Source: Pilaira anomala
Lineage: Eukaryota; Mucoromycota; Mucoromycetes; Mucorales; Mucoraceae
DNA: 64,000 nucleotides
Direction of reading: 5' to 3'
NCBI GenBank assembly: GCA_025716855.1
Contig: JAIXMQ010000011.1
Location: forward strand, 434,001-498,000
A model generated the notes under the pieces. That model made no database searches and was not told where the DNA came from. It was given only the letters and a program-made list of their open reading frames with translations. A program made the translations under genes and the position numbers. Below, piece by piece: positions 51,049-63,279 of this stretch (positions are counted from its first letter, which is position 1; every line of letters starts with the position of its first letter).

Positions 51049-52260
51049 ATGCAATTTTTGAAGATATTTTTAGTGTTCTTAGCATTGTTTCAAGCTGCTG
51101 CTTCTGCTATTTCTGTTGCTGTTGTTGATGACACAATTTGGGAAATTACTGTGGTTCAAGATATTTACCCCATTCTAGACGACATATATCATCATGCTTG
51201 TGGAAAACGTCTCAATGATGGTTGTTCAGTGGGTTGTAACGTGTTTTACCAGAGAGAAATTAAATTAGACTATCCTGGATGTAGTACGCCTATAATACTC
51301 CCTTCGAAACTTGTTGACGGTTTAGCGTTACTTGATAGCGTCTTTTCTTACGATCGTAGTACGGAATATCCATGTGTTCTCAAATCCATAAAAGAAGATT
51401 TTATATATACATATCACTGCAGTATTCCAATTGTAGCTATCACTACCACTACTACTACTACTACCACTACTACCACTACCACTACCACCACTATCATTCC
51501 TACCACCACCACTACTACTACTACCACCACTATCATCCCTACCACCACTACTACTACTACCACCACTATCATTCCTACCACCACCACTACCACTACCACC
51601 ACCACTATTATTCCTACCACTACCACTACTACCATTGTTCCTACCACCACTACTACTACCATTGTTCCTACCACCACTACTACTACCATTGTTCCTACCA
51701 CCACTACCACTACCACCACTGCAAGCACCACCACATCTACTACTACCACCACTGTTTCTACTCCTGCACCTACTTGTATCTCCGGCTCCTATGGTAAAAA
51801 CAAAGGTAATGGTCTTAAGAACTACTGCTGTAAGACTAGTGATGATTGCAAAGAATCATGTATCTCTGGAAAGTGTAATGATCCTATCACCTCTACTTGT
51901 ATCTCCGGCTCCTATGGTAAAAACAAAGGTAATGGTCTTAAGGACTACTGCTGTAAGACTAGTGATGATTGCAAAGAATCATGTATCTCCGGAAAATGTA
52001 ATACTCCTATCGCCTCTACTTGTATCTCTGGCTCCTATGGTAAAAACAAAGGTAATGGTCTTAAGGACTACTGCTGTAAGACTAGTGATGATTGCAAAGA
52101 ATCATGTATCTCCGGAAAATGTAATACTCCTATCACCTCTACTTGTATCTCTGGCTCCTATGGTAAAAGCAAAGGTAATGGTCTTAAGGACTACTGCTGT
52201 AAGACTAGTGACGATTGTAAGGAATCATGCATCTCTGGAAAATGTAACTCCCCACGTTAA
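51049..52260 (+). CDS. Secreted Thr-rich protein with four Cys-rich repeats
   Basis: Intronless, 403 aa. A signal peptide (MQFLKIFLVFLALFQAAASA) leads to a globular part with paired Cys (residues about 20-128: HHACGKRLNDGCSVGCNVF, DYPGCSTP, YHCSIP). Then comes a Thr linker of about 110 residues punctuated by IIP/IVP, likely heavily O-mannosylated. Next are four tandem 41-aa repeats, CISGSYGKNKGNGLK.YCCK then TSDDCKESCISGKC, each with six Cys in a C-x16-CC-x5-C-x3-C-x4-C pattern. Repeats 2-4 are nearly identical in DNA, implying recent expansion. No GPI signal follows the last repeat (ends KCNSPR). Six Cys with a CC pair resembles knottin or small chitin-binding modules, but I do not recognise the family. 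Probably cell-wall or secreted effector-like. Confidence 0.85.
   Translation: MQFLKIFLVFLALFQAAASAISVAVVDDTIWEITVVQDIYPILDDIYHHACGKRLNDGCSVGCNVFYQREIKLDYPGCSTPIILPSKLVDGLALLDSVFSYDRSTEYPCVLKSIKEDFIYTYHCSIPIVAITTTTTTTTTTTTTTTTTIIPTTTTTTTTTTIIPTTTTTTTTTIIPTTTTTTTTTTIIPTTTTTTIVPTTTTTTIVPTTTTTTIVPTTTTTTTTASTTTSTTTTTVSTPAPTCISGSYGKNKGNGLKNYCCKTSDDCKESCISGKCNDPITSTCISGSYGKNKGNGLKDYCCKTSDDCKESCISGKCNTPIASTCISGSYGKNKGNGLKDYCCKTSDDCKESCISGKCNTPITSTCISGSYGKSKGNGLKDYCCKTSDDCKESCISGKCNSPR
51773..52257 (+). repeat. Four tandem 123-bp coding repeats
   Basis: Unit of 123 bp (41 codons), starting at the TGTATCTC of each CISGSYGK. Repeats 2 to 4 differ by only a few bases. The last has Ser for Asn in GKSKGN. 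Such similarity means recent duplication or gene conversion. Confidence 0.9.
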
Positions 52261-53069
52261 ATAATTTATTAAATTTGGTTTTTCATAATTATTAAATAAA
52301 TAAAAATGTTTTGAAAACTATTAAAGTGCTACCTTTTTATCTTTATTGTGGGTTATGTACCAATCCATCTTTTGCTTAATGTTATTAAAGCTTGCGAATC
52401 ATCACGTGTTAAATTTCAGTAGTTACACTTCTTCGTATGTAACTAATGCAATTTTATTTTGACTTCCACGTACAATTTTAAAAAGAAACACGTTAACAAA
52501 TATTTCATGTTTACAAATCTTGATCGGAAAAGTTTTTATGAGTAATCACTTTTTTTACCAACGTTAATTATTGAGATAAGTGAATAAACAGTTTATTTTA
52601 TATATATGGATATTAAAAGTCCAAAACTAATATATACAATAGTTAAACATTTTCCTATCACTTGAAGCGTGTTTATTATTATTGTTTACACATCTGTACC
52701 TATGATACTGTTACTGAAAGTAAATAAAATATAATAATAAGAAACAGAAGTTCGGTAATCTGTTCCCAGAAATAGCTTTTGAATATATACCTCCATACAA
52801 TCCAGTTCATTGTATGTACATCAGTTTTTGTTAGTACATAGAACTGCATACACACATATTTCCATAAATAAATAAAACTTGCTTACATGGATACGCTTAA
52901 GAGAACGTTCGTTTTTTCTACATGAGTTTTTAAATAAACAATTACTTTCAGAACAAGATAAAAAGTTTTAAGAATAAGACAAAGACACAAGTTTTATAAT
53001 TTAAAAATATATTTTTATTTAATATTAAGTATGTCAATTTTGGCTTCAAAGTAATATACTTTTACTGAC

Positions 53070-53107
53070 AGGAGTAACCACGAGAAGGTAAAGACATATC
53101 TACTCCC
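53070..53107 (+). other. Hairpin motif H2 (copy of the motif at 8677)
   Basis: Reads AGGAGTAACCACGAGAAGG and then TAAAGACATATCTACTCC. GGAGTA pairs with TACTCC. The interior ACCACGnGAAGGTAA is shared with 8677-8712, while the stem sequence is different but still complementary. Confidence 0.35.
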
Positions 53108-53130
53108 AAAAATTAAAAAAAAAGCCCCCA

Positions 53131-53590
53131 GACCCCGAATGATACATCATTAGAATGTACCATATTGTTCTCCCACTCAACTCTCAACCTACATAATAAA
53201 AGAATAATGACCCCTACTGACCAGGAAGTTCTAACGTTTTTTTCCCAAGATACATAATTACACTTTCAGCCAAACATCCCGATTCAACCCCCGGGAAGTA
53301 TCATCAGTAGATTGGAAAGAGACGCAGAGGACACAACCACCATAATAATTACCCTCAGACCCCAAGATGAGAAGCATCTGTACGACCCACAGAAGATGTA
53401 TTAGAATGCATCACCCACTCATATCCCAAGCTACTACCCTACACTCGTAAGAATGTAAGATGCGTACTCTCACGTTAGGCTTCCCTTCAGTCCCACATCT
53501 CAAAAAAAAAGATACGTAGCCACAACAACAACTAAACTACACTGAAAGAAGAGTTTCGTCAGCAAAATGTATTAAAATGCATCTTCTCTT
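53131..53590. repeat. Three short imperfect palindromes ATGTATT..AATGCAT
   Basis: Motif 1 near 53139-53165 (GATACATCATTAGAATGTAC). Motif 2 near 53394-53412 (GATGTATTAGAATGCATC). Motif 3 near 53567-53584 (ATGTATTAAAATGCATC). Motifs 1 and 2 are also each followed by CCCACTC and preceded by GACCC. They could be binding sites or subterminal repeats of a decayed element. Confidence 0.45.
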
Positions 53591-54746
53591 TTTTTCTTTT
53601 TTTTACTTACAGCAGAATTCAAGATATTATAATACAAAAAGTATCAATTTTTTTAAAATGTGAACAGAGGTAAAGAAAGAGTAAGTGGTGGGAACCTATC
53701 GTTTTATAATTTTTTTTTAGCTCCATACATTAGGCCAATAAGAAAGTATAGAAACCCGTAGAAGAAAATAAGTTATCCAATCATATCTTTACATTGCCTA
53801 AAGAAGTACTTTATTTGCATTAAGCAAGTATTGGGAAAATATAGACATGAATTTATATTTAATCAACAGGTGTAAAATAAGAAAGAAACACAAGACAATA
53901 TAAAAACTTTTGAAAAAAACATACATTTAAAATTAGTTATAAGTTATAGTTGTTTTGTTTAGAAAAAGTAAAAAAAAAAAAAAAGTTGATAGTGTTTATA
54001 TTTATGATACAATCCAATAAAAATGTGGTCACTACTATCTTGACGATGAAAATATCATGATATAGCTTTCTATATGGATTCAAAAATAAAAGTTTGACTC
54101 AATTGAAGTATACCATTATTGTAATTTGAAAGGGAGTAAATATATAGCTACATCTTGCTGTTTTTTTAATTGAAAAAAAAAGCCCAACAACATGATTTCC
54201 TGTTTTTAATAAATTACAAACTCATTATGATCTGGCAAAAAGCTTAGTATTGTTTTCTAACTAGGCATATATATTTTAGCCGATTATCTGTATATGTACA
54301 TTTTATACCATGAGACACACGCATATTTTATCTTGGTATATATGCCTTTTCAATCATGTAGAAAAAAGAAAGAAAAAAAAAAAAAAGTCGTAAGTGGCAT
54401 TTACAGGCAGGCGAAAATAAAAACCTACTCTAATAATATGTTAGATCTAATTCACCCATTTATTATCAAATAACCAAGACTAAGACCATTGTTTTGCAAC
54501 AGAAAACTAGTATGTAAAAAACCATACAACTATCTTTAACTACATATTCGATGCTCTGTCATAAGCGTATCAATATGAAGCAGAGTGTCTCAATCGGAAT
54601 TGAAATCTCAGTCTTGATATCTTTGGGAATATGGTAGTGGTGACGTCTGTTTCTTCTATATTTTTTTTTAAAAGTATTTTTTTTTTCAAGAACTTTTCTC
54701 TTTCTCTCTATTTCTCTATTTAGATATAAAAAAACATATAATAACA

Positions 54747-56806
54747 ATGGATATTGACGTAGAAGCTATGCTTGATGCTCCCTATCAAGAAAAGAGGGTA
54801 AATATCTCTTTTGTTTTCTTTTCATTTATTTAATTTACATAAAACATGTAACCATTGAAATAATATCTAACTTTTTTATTTCTTTCTTTTTTTTGACAGG
54901 AAGAACAACCTAGAGAAGATGATCGAGGGTAAAATAAATTTATAAGCCTAAAAATACACGTATTAACTTAAAAAATAGTAGCCCCAGACATCATTCTTCG
55001 CATCGTTCAGACTCTCGTCACCGTTCCGATTCTCGCCATCGTTCAGATTCTCGTCACCGTTCTTCTCACCACCGATCACATTCCCGACACAGCAGTAGGA
55101 GATATCGTCGTTCTTCTCGGTCACCTAGTAGAGAGAGAAGACATCGACGTTCTCCTTCTCGTGAGTATAAAAGACGTAGTAGAAGTAGACGTAGTAGTCG
55201 AAGCCCACCTGTAAGAAGACGTAGTAGAAGTCCACCCCCAATTCATGATAGGTATGATAGAAGAAGAGCTAATAATAGACGAGGCGGTAGATCACCTTCT
55301 CCTCCAGTTCCTGAAGAGGACAGAGATAGAAGAACAGTGTTTGTTACTCAACTTGCTGCTCGTTTAACTACTCGTGAACTCGAGGATTTTTTCTCTCAAG
55401 CAGGTCGTCTTCGTGAAGCAAAAATCATTACAGATAGAAACTCAAGAAGATCAAAAGGCGTTGGATATGTTGAGTTTTATGAGGAAACTTCTGTCCAAAA
55501 TGCTTTAGCATTATCTGGTCAAAAACTTTTAGGTATTCCTGTTATTGTTCAATTATCAGAAGCCGAGAAAAATAGATTGGCTATGCAAGCTCAAAGAAAC
55601 GCGTAAGTTTTTTGTTTTGTTTTTTTTTTATTAGGAAAAAATAACTAAACCTCTTTTTTTTTAACGCGATTTAGATTGGGAGTGACAACTGAACCTTTAT
55701 ATCAAAGATTATATGTAGGCTCACTTCATTTTAGTTTAACAGATGATGATGTGCGTCAAATTTTTGAACCATTTGGTCCCTTGGACTTTGTTAATCTCCA
55801 TAAAGGTATGTATATATATATATAGTGACAAAGAGAAGAAAATTAGACTTAATCATATTTTTATAGATCCTGAGACAGGTCGCTCAAAGGGATTTGGTTT
55901 CATTCAATATAAAAATGGAGAAGATGCAAAGCAAGCATTGGAAAAGATGAACGGTTTCGAATTAGCTGGTAGAAATGTAAAGCTCTGATATATTTAGGTT
56001 ATTAGAAGAGAGAGAAAAAAAAACTAATACCTTTGTTCATTAATATAGTTAAAGGTGGGTCTAGTAACAGAAAAGAATACTTTAGCTTCCGGCAGTAGTT
56101 ATAATCTAGATGATGAGGGTATGTTTTTGTTTTTTATTAACTGTAATTGTGATGCAAATGTACTCATTCTTTAACAGAAACTGAAGGAGTTGCCTTGAAC
56201 TCTCTTTCCAGAGCTGAATTAATGGCAAAGTTAGCGGCTAGAGATCCTTATGCTGAACATGAAGCTCCTCGTCCTGTTGTAGCTGCACCTGTTGCACCGT
56301 AAGTAATTATTTGATTTATTTTCTAGGTTAGGATACTAAATTAGTTTGTATAGTCCCAAGCCTTTTATTCCAGTAAGCGCTTCTCGTTATGTCATGTTAA
56401 ACAACATGTTTAATCCTACAGAGTAAGTTAATTTTCGAAAGACTTTTTTAACAAAAAAAAAAAAAATACTCGTCTAATATCTTTCTTCATGATAATAGAG
56501 AAACAGAGCCAGATTGGGTAAGCGATCTTGAATCTGATATTAAAATAGAATGTGAACGTTATGGAACAGTAGAACATATTAAAGTTAATGCTGACTCAAT
56601 GGTAAGATTTTTTTTTTAAAAAAAAAAGTGACATTTTTTTATTGCATGAAACTAATTTTAAGCGACAGGGTGAAGTATTCTTGAAATTTGATTCAGTTGA
56701 GTCTGCAGAAAAGGCAATTAATGCATTAAACGGTCGATGGTTTGGTGGTAAACAAATTACTGCCTCTTACGTATCTGAAGCTATCTTTAACGCCAACTCG
56801 CTTTAA
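54747..56806 (+). CDS. rsd1: RBM39/Rsd1-type SR splicing factor (RS domain, three RRMs)
   Basis: Nuclear U2AF-related splicing factor. Ten exons: 54747-54797, 54900-54928, 54979-55602, 55675-55805, 55867-55976, 56049-56118, 56178-56298, 56354-56422, 56499-56601, 56669-56806, giving 481 aa. An Arg/Ser/His-rich domain (about 27-140) is followed by RRM1 ([28 protein letters not shown]) and RRM2 ([28 protein letters not shown]). A linker ending KVGLVTEK, the conserved [10 protein letters not shown] block and a C-terminal UHM-like RRM3 ([51 protein letters not shown]) complete it. The order matches RBM39/Rsd1. Two exons are very short (29 and 51 nt). All joins are in phase. Confidence 0.92.
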
Positions 56807-58229
56807 GCATTTTTTTAATGTTAAGGAAAAAAAAAAAAAAAACTTTATTGAACAAAACACGTACAAAATAACTTTATTTTTATTAGTGTTCTTCATTCTC
56901 TATCTTCTCCATTTTTTCTTTTTTTATTTACCCAAAATTTTTATAGGTTACTTAAATCATCAAATTGTGTCGCTAATAAAAATATAAAAAGAAAAAGCTC
57001 TTTGAAAACGTATTGTTTGTATAAACTTTTTTTGATGGAATACATTTATATGACGCATTCTCCTTTATCTTTTTTTTTTCTTTTTCTCTGTAGGGCAAAA
57101 GGGGAATAAGGCCGATAAATTTTGTCTCCTATCGTACAATCACTGAATCATCGGTTTTTCTTCTGCTTTACGCTTACAATAGTGACTGTAGAACGGCAAG
57201 ATGAATTTTTTTTTTCTTCTTTTAGTTTCTTTTCCAAGATGTTTCTTGTACATTTTTGGAATTAAGAGTATATAAATCAAGAAAAAATAGGAGGTATTTG
57301 ACACTTTTACCAATAAGCACATGTATAATAAACTTTAACTTCTAAACAAAAAAGAAGAAGGTACATAGCAAACAAGTTTTTTTTTTTTATAATTATTTTT
57401 TTATTTCATTTTATATAGTATACGCATCGAAATTCATTTAGATCTTATTTGATTAATTATTAAACGAGAAGCTTTACAAAGAGCTCCTAATTCGCGTGTA
57501 TATGTCTATAAACTTTACTGTGTAACTTATCAATGGTTTTTAAAAACACATAAATTTTGTTTTGCTTGATTTAACCACGTGTACAGATTCAAGAAAGTAT
57601 GTTTCAATACGTTACTGCTTGTTATTAATTAATAACAAATAAGTTTATGTCTAACATAATTGACAGTGCCCCTCGCTCATATAAAAAAAAAATCATCTGT
57701 TTATGCGATCAATTTTGAAACACTATAGTGTAGACCAAAGATTTTATTTTAAAAAAAAATTAATGATTATTTATTTATGAAATAAAATGCACAGATTTGG
57801 ATATAACAAGGTTAAGAGTTGTTGTTGTGTATCTATATATAAACATAGAGTTAATATTTAATAATACATAAACAAAAAGTGTAAAAAAAACACTCCCTGT
57901 TTTACATGTAATTGACTTATTTGTCCCAACTCCTTTCCACCCTTTTGCAGTATAAAAGTAATCGATTGTAATTGATCTTACTTATTTCTTTATTAAATTA
58001 TTACAATTACATAAATACATTTTAAAAAAACTAATCTAGGTTGAACCAAGATACTTTTTTTATTTATACATACATACACACATTTTCTCTTTTCTCTCTC
58101 TTTTTCTCTTTCTCAATCAAATTTCGGCTTGCTGAATCCAATTTGTGACATATAATCAAATATAAATATATCCGGCTTGCTGTTTATTAAACTCTTTCTA
58201 TTTTCTTCTTTTTTCTTTTATAACTTTTT
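56807..58229. other. Intergenic, no gene seen
   Basis: 1.4 kb of AT-rich DNA. It has CT-rich leader-like sequence at 58080-58220 just before the C2H2 gene, and a doubled CGGCTTGCTG (about 58125 and 58173). Short frames at 56742 and 57140 are low-complexity chance frames. Confidence 0.5.
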
Positions 58230-59181
58230 ATGATTGCCAACATTTATTCAGATATGAGTTACAGCAACTACCCTTTTTATCAACATGACTCTTCTTCTCC
58301 TACTACCTCTTTATCAAAGCAGTCTATTCGTACAAACAATACATTGATATCGAACTATCGTCAACCCATCATGAATACCACGTCTCATTATTCTACTCCT
58401 CTCACCAGTCATTCCTTTGTTTCTAACAGTAATCATATCAACCCTCAACCACAATACTATTATCAACCATGGAAACCAACCCGTCCTAGTAATGAACTTA
58501 TGTTATCACATGAAACAAATATTCCACCCTACGGTCAACACAATACATCGAATGAATCCGGCATGTCCGTTGATTCACCTTACCGACATCATCGATTTAA
58601 CAATATGTATTCTTTTAATCAAGAAAAACATCATTATCCTACTTCTCCACCTTTGTCCACATCAACATCTTCACCCAATTCAATGTATAATACTCAGCCA
58701 TGTAAATTATAAATAGTTTATTATGCAACTAAAAACAAGTTTAACTAAATATTTATTAATATATAGGTGTTAGTAATAACAAGGCTTCTTTCATGTGCGA
58801 GCCCAACCATTATCGTCGTTCTTCTGACAATACTTCAAGATCTTCTTCACCATCATTTCATGAATCATTTATTAGCAGATCACCTAGCCCAGTTAATAAC
58901 AAGCGATATAGTTGTCGTTTATGTAGTAAAAGATTTACTCGCCCAAGTTCACTTACTACTCATATATATAGTCACACGGGAGAGGTAAGCAAACAAAAAA
59001 AAGTTTAAAACACAGGTTTGAAATGTTAAATTTTATTTTTCTCTATTAGAAACCTTTCAAATGCTTAGTCGACGGCTGTGGTCGTAAATTTTCAGTTGTT
59101 AGTAACTTGAGAAGACATGCCAAAGTACATGGAAATAATCCAACTATTTCTAATTCATCCTCTACAACACATTCATTGTAA
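58230..59181 (+). CDS. Two-finger C2H2 transcription factor
   Basis: Three exons: 58230-58701, 58767-58984 and 59050-59181, giving 273 aa. The N-terminal 190 residues are Ser/Pro/Tyr/Gln-rich and presumably regulatory. Two adjacent fingers are near residues 207-258: YSCRLCSKRFTRPSSLTTHI with H-x4-H, the linker HTGEKPF, and CLVDGCGRKFSVVSNLRRHA with H-x3-H. An intron sits exactly in the HTGE/KPF linker. The RPSSL...SVVSNLRRH wording recurs in fungal stress and development regulators, but I cannot name the orthologue. A second in-frame Met at codon 9 (58254) could be the real start. Confidence 0.85.
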
Positions 59182-59848
59182 CTAAATGCAAAAAAAAAAG
59201 AGTGAGCAAAGAACGTTTCCAAGTATTAAAAAAAAATCATTTCTTTCACTTACTTTTTCAGTGTACGAATTCAAAATAATATTTAAATAAATATGGTTCC
59301 TTTTTTTTTCTATCCTACCCTCTCTTTTTTTTTTTAAAATGTAGTAACTTTAGCGCTCGTAATCACTACGCTAACAAGCTATACTATTACAGAGAATGAC
59401 AAACTATACTTCCAATTAGCTGAGTGAATGGGATATAGAGTGTAAAAATTAAATAAATTGGTAATTTGCGCAGATATTGTTGGGGTATGATCTCAATTTT
59501 TTCAGGTTTTGTTTATTATATGAATGACATAATGTTGTGTTTCATTTAATGATCGAGTGTAGTTACCCAAAAAGTTTCCTTCCAATTCTGTGTCTTCGTT
59601 GTATGACTAACAGTTTGGATTTCTGTAGAGCATTGTAAACAATAAACAAATAAAAAAAATATCAGGATAGAAAATATTGGGATATTAAGCTAAATCAAGT
59701 AATTAAATTCTAATATATGTATGTATATATACATATATATTGTACTTGAGATCAACAATTATTATTACAGGACACTTACTATGCTGAGCATAATTGTAGT
59801 AGCTAGAGAAAAGCAGTCCAGATTATGAAAAAAAAAAGCAGAGTCTTT

Positions 59849-59887
<39 letters not shown>

Positions 59888-59916
59888 CCACGTATACACC
59901 TTAAAATATAATAATA
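59182..59916. other. Intergenic, no gene seen
   Basis: 735 bp. It includes TA-rich stretches (59712-59740) and a T run of about 37 nt (59851-59887) just upstream of the KHDC4-like start. Confidence 0.5.
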
Positions 59917-61480
59917 ATGTCAGAAACTATAAAGTAAAACAGACAAGAAATTGGTAACTATTGATACATTAAAGAAGAACTAACCTTGCAGTATGGAACT
60001 TTAGGAAGAGAAAGTGGGATCAGGATGATAACACTGAGACTGCACCCGTTACAAAAATTACCAAAGTGGACATTGACCCTAGCAAGGCAGTGAGTAAGTA
60101 CGATTTCTCAATTCATTTGACCTACTTCTAAATCTTCTTTATGTCTATTTAGGTGAAGCAGCAGCTAGAATTAATGCCATGTTGGCTCAAAAGGGCATTC
60201 CTTTGCATGAAGAAAGTCCTGATACAGTATCCAAGAATGAAGGTGAATTTGTAAAAGACATTCCTATCAATGACTTGAAAAATAGATACATGTTGACAAG
60301 AGGTGCTACACAAACACAAATTCAACAAGAAACTGGAGCAGGTAACAACAAAATATGTATAGAATTGAAAATTTTGATATTTATGAATATATATATATAT
60401 ATATGTTAGATGTTATTACTAGAGGAAAATATTATCCTGATGTTCAATTAGCTTCTGATAAAGAACCTCCACTTTATTTACATATCACTGCATCCAGCAA
60501 ACAATCTTTAGATAAAGCAATTGCAAAGATTGAAGAATTAATTGAAACTTCTCAGGTACCTTTACCTGGTACTGGTTACCCACCGAGAGAGGAACGACCT
60601 GATATGACTAAAAGACCTGAAAGAAAGTTCCATGAAAAGAGATTACCTGTAGATATTGGTGTCACCCCTCATTTTAACCTTAGAGCCAAGATTGTAGGTC
60701 CTAATGGTGCATTTGTAAAACATATTCAACAAGAAACTGGTTGTAGAGTTCAATTGAAAGGTAAGGGCTCTGGATTTTATGAATCAAGTACTGGCGTTGA
60801 ATCAGAAGAACCTTTACATGTTCATATTTCGTAAGTTATTTTATTTTATTTATTAAACTCTTTTTTTTTTCATTTCGTTTTTTTTTTTTTTGCTGATATT
60901 TTTAAAAAATTAGTTGTGCTAGAGAAGAAGGTTTAGAAGCTGGTGTCAAATTAACTCAAAATTTACTTGATACTGTAAAGGCAGAGGCTGAAAGAGGACC
61001 TCCAGCAAATCAATATGGATATGGACGCGGCGGTTACTCTAATACAGGTGGACGTGGTGGCTATAATAGCGGGGTAAGTAGAAAAAAAAAACTAGAATTC
61101 CAACTTTCAGAAAAAGTCTAATTGTTTTATTTTAAAAGTATAATGCTGGTTATGCTGGATATAGCCCTACTCCACCACCTCCAACAACAACATCTGCATC
61201 ACCTGAAGTAGATCCTGCTGCAGCTCAAGGTTACGATTATAGCAGCTATTATAACTATTATGCTCAACAACCACAATCAGGACAGTATACACAATATGAT
61301 GCTAATGCTTATTACAGTTATTATGGTTATCCTCCTCCTGCTGATCCTAATGCTGCCCCTGCTGCTGCTTCTGTTTCACCTCCACCTCCACCTCCAAGCA
61401 GTTCGATTCCTCCACCACCTCCAGCATCAAGCAGTCCCGCTCCACCACCTCCTCCTCCTTCTGCAAGATCGGAGGACTAA
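59917..61480 (+). CDS. khdc4: KHDC4/BLOM7-like KH-domain splicing protein
   Basis: Six exons: 59917-59933, 60005-60093, 60153-60341, 60410-60830, 60914-61073 and 61139-61480, giving 405 aa. The 17-nt first exon (MSETIK) was deduced because the ATG at 59994 meets a stop, while this splice gives KKRKWDQDD, the KWDQ start typical of this family. Then SEAAARINAMLAQKG and a first KH-like region (INDLKNRYMLTRGATQTQIQ, ITRGKYYPD, PLYLHITASSKQSLDKAI). A second KH follows (FNLRAKIVGPNGAFVKHIQQ then ETGCRVQLKGKGSGF), then a Gly/Arg/Tyr and Pro-rich tail (PPPPPPSS type). It resembles human KHDC4, a splicing cofactor. Confidence 0.85.
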
Positions 61481-61690
61481 TACTATCGAAGTAACAATAA
61501 AAAAAAACATGCAAAAAAAAAACAGACTGATCCTTTCTTTCTTCTTTTTTTAACAAAAAAAAACCCCCCAAATTCCTTCCAACTTACAGAATTTTGTAAC
61601 CTTTTAGTCGTTTTTGTAGGCTTATAATTTGGTGGATGAGTATTGGTTTTGGTTTGGCAAATTATAAAGTAACTCCCTTCCCCTCCTTTT

Positions 61691-61728
<38 letters not shown>

Positions 61729-62022
61729 GGTGCTTATTATCATTCATCTTATTAAATAAATGAAATTATATTGAACTAATTGAATAATTGGAAATATAAG
61801 TTCGTGTTCGATACTTTGGATACGATTCATGTCGAGTTTTTTTTTTAAAAAAGAAAGGTTCTACATTCAGCCTAAACTCTTTTTTTTTTTAAAATGCAGT
61901 CAATAGTGTGCGAAAAATGAAATCGCTGACTAAACATTATTTTAAAGAATTAAAATTTCTTCCACCTTTTTCTTTCTTTTTTTTTTCACGTTCCTCTTTT
62001 TATCATAAATATATTATAAAAA
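61481..62022. other. Intergenic between KHDC4-like and reductase genes
   Basis: 540 bp holding an A run (61696-61726) and T tracts. No coding frame is supported. The upstream frame at 61908 is the reductase leader read out of frame. Confidence 0.45.
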
Positions 62023-63279
62023 ATGGTTGCTGTTACACTCTCAGAAAACGCTACAACAGAAACAAAATTCAAGTATGGATTAGAATTAAAAGAGAAAAGT
62101 TTAGAACAGCCCAACTCAAATCAAGCTGTAGTAGAAATTCAAGCTGCTGCCTTAAATCATCGGTAAGATAATAATATTGCATAAATTTTTCGTCTATTTA
62201 TAGAGATCCAGTGTATTTATATTATACATTACAGTGATGTATGGATCCTGAAAGGCATGTATCCTGGCATCAAGATGGGATCTGTATTAGGATCAGATGC
62301 AGTTGGTATAATCACAAAGAATGGTACACCCCAGTTGCCTGTAGGCCAACGCGTTTTGATTAACCCTGGTAAGGGTTGGATTTCGGATGAGAGAGGTCCC
62401 GAAGAGAATTACTTTATTTTGGGGTTGTTGCCCTGTTTTGGTACTTTGACTGAGGAATCAGTTGTGGTAGATCAAGATGAATTAATTGCTTGTCCTGAAC
62501 ATCTTTCTTCAACTGAAGCTGCTGCATTACCTTTAGCTGGTTTAACTGCTTACAGGTAAGAAATATTTGTATTATTATTTTTATTTACAGCTTACTTATA
62601 TATATATATATATATATATATTGCAGAGCCGTCTTTACAAAAGGACTTGTGAGAGAAGGTGATCATGTTCTTGTTACCGGTATTGGTGGAGGAGTTGCAT
62701 TAGCTGCACTTCAATTTGCTGTGGCAGTAGGTGCACACGTTTATGTTACATCTTCAAGCCCTGATAAAATTCAAAGAGCAATTCAATTAGGTGCAAAGGG
62801 AGGTGTAAACTATAAATCAGAGAATTGCGTTGGTGAGTTAAAAAAAATGTTAAATGGTAACCTTTTATCAGCTGTAATTGATGGTGCTGGTGGTCCTTTA
62901 TATGGCGTTTACCCCAAGTTTATGAAGCATGGCGGTATTATTTCGAACTATGGTCAAACTGCTAGTGTTAAAGGTGTTGGATATAGCATGGCTCATGTTC
63001 TTAAAAATATTGAAGTAAGAGGATCCACTATGGGATCAAGAAAGGAATTTCAAGATATGGTCAAGTTGGTAGATGAAAAGAAGATTAAACCTATTGTTTC
63101 ACACGTATGGAATGGATTAAACAAAACTACTATTGACGAAGCTATTTCAGTGATGAGGTAAGTTTCTTTATCAAAAGCATTCAATTTTTAGTTGTAACTA
63201 ATGATATATTTCTAGCAATGGTGACCAATTTGGTAAATTAGTTATTGAAATCTCTAGACCAGGAAGTCCTAAGCTTTAA
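62023..63279 (+). CDS. Medium-chain (quinone-reductase-like) oxidoreductase, copy 2
   Basis: Four exons: 62023-62162, 62235-62555, 62627-63157 and 63216-63279, giving 351 aa. Same family as 41573-42903: [45 protein letters not shown], the Rossmann loop [20 protein letters not shown] and GAGGPLYGVYPKFMKHGGII. Introns at HR/D, AYR/AVF and MR/S coincide with copy 1. The copy-1 intron after YKK is absent here (YKSENCVGELKK is continuous). The C-terminus adds ISRPGSPKL. Both copies look functional. Likely soluble NAD(P)H enzyme, substrate unknown. Confidence 0.92.

Larger units (their letters stand above)
52261..54746. other. Intergenic with a compositionally distinct 500-bp block
   Basis: 2.5 kb without a supported gene. 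The block at about 53060-53600 is richer in C/A than its flanks. It holds hairpin motif H2 (53070-53107) and three short palindromic motifs (53131, 53384 and 53559). The 5' flank of the RBM39-like gene begins near 54600 with a CT-rich leader. Confidence 0.5.

Noticed and set aside
51372..52264. Alternative frames over the secreted-protein gene (Tyr/His, Pro/Leu and poly-Val frames)
   Set aside because: Shadows of the Thr-codon tract. The main frame has a signal peptide and regular Cys repeats.
56742..56987. 81-aa frame overlapping the RBM39 3' end
   Set aside because: Overlaps the last exon out of frame and continues into A/T runs. No independent support.
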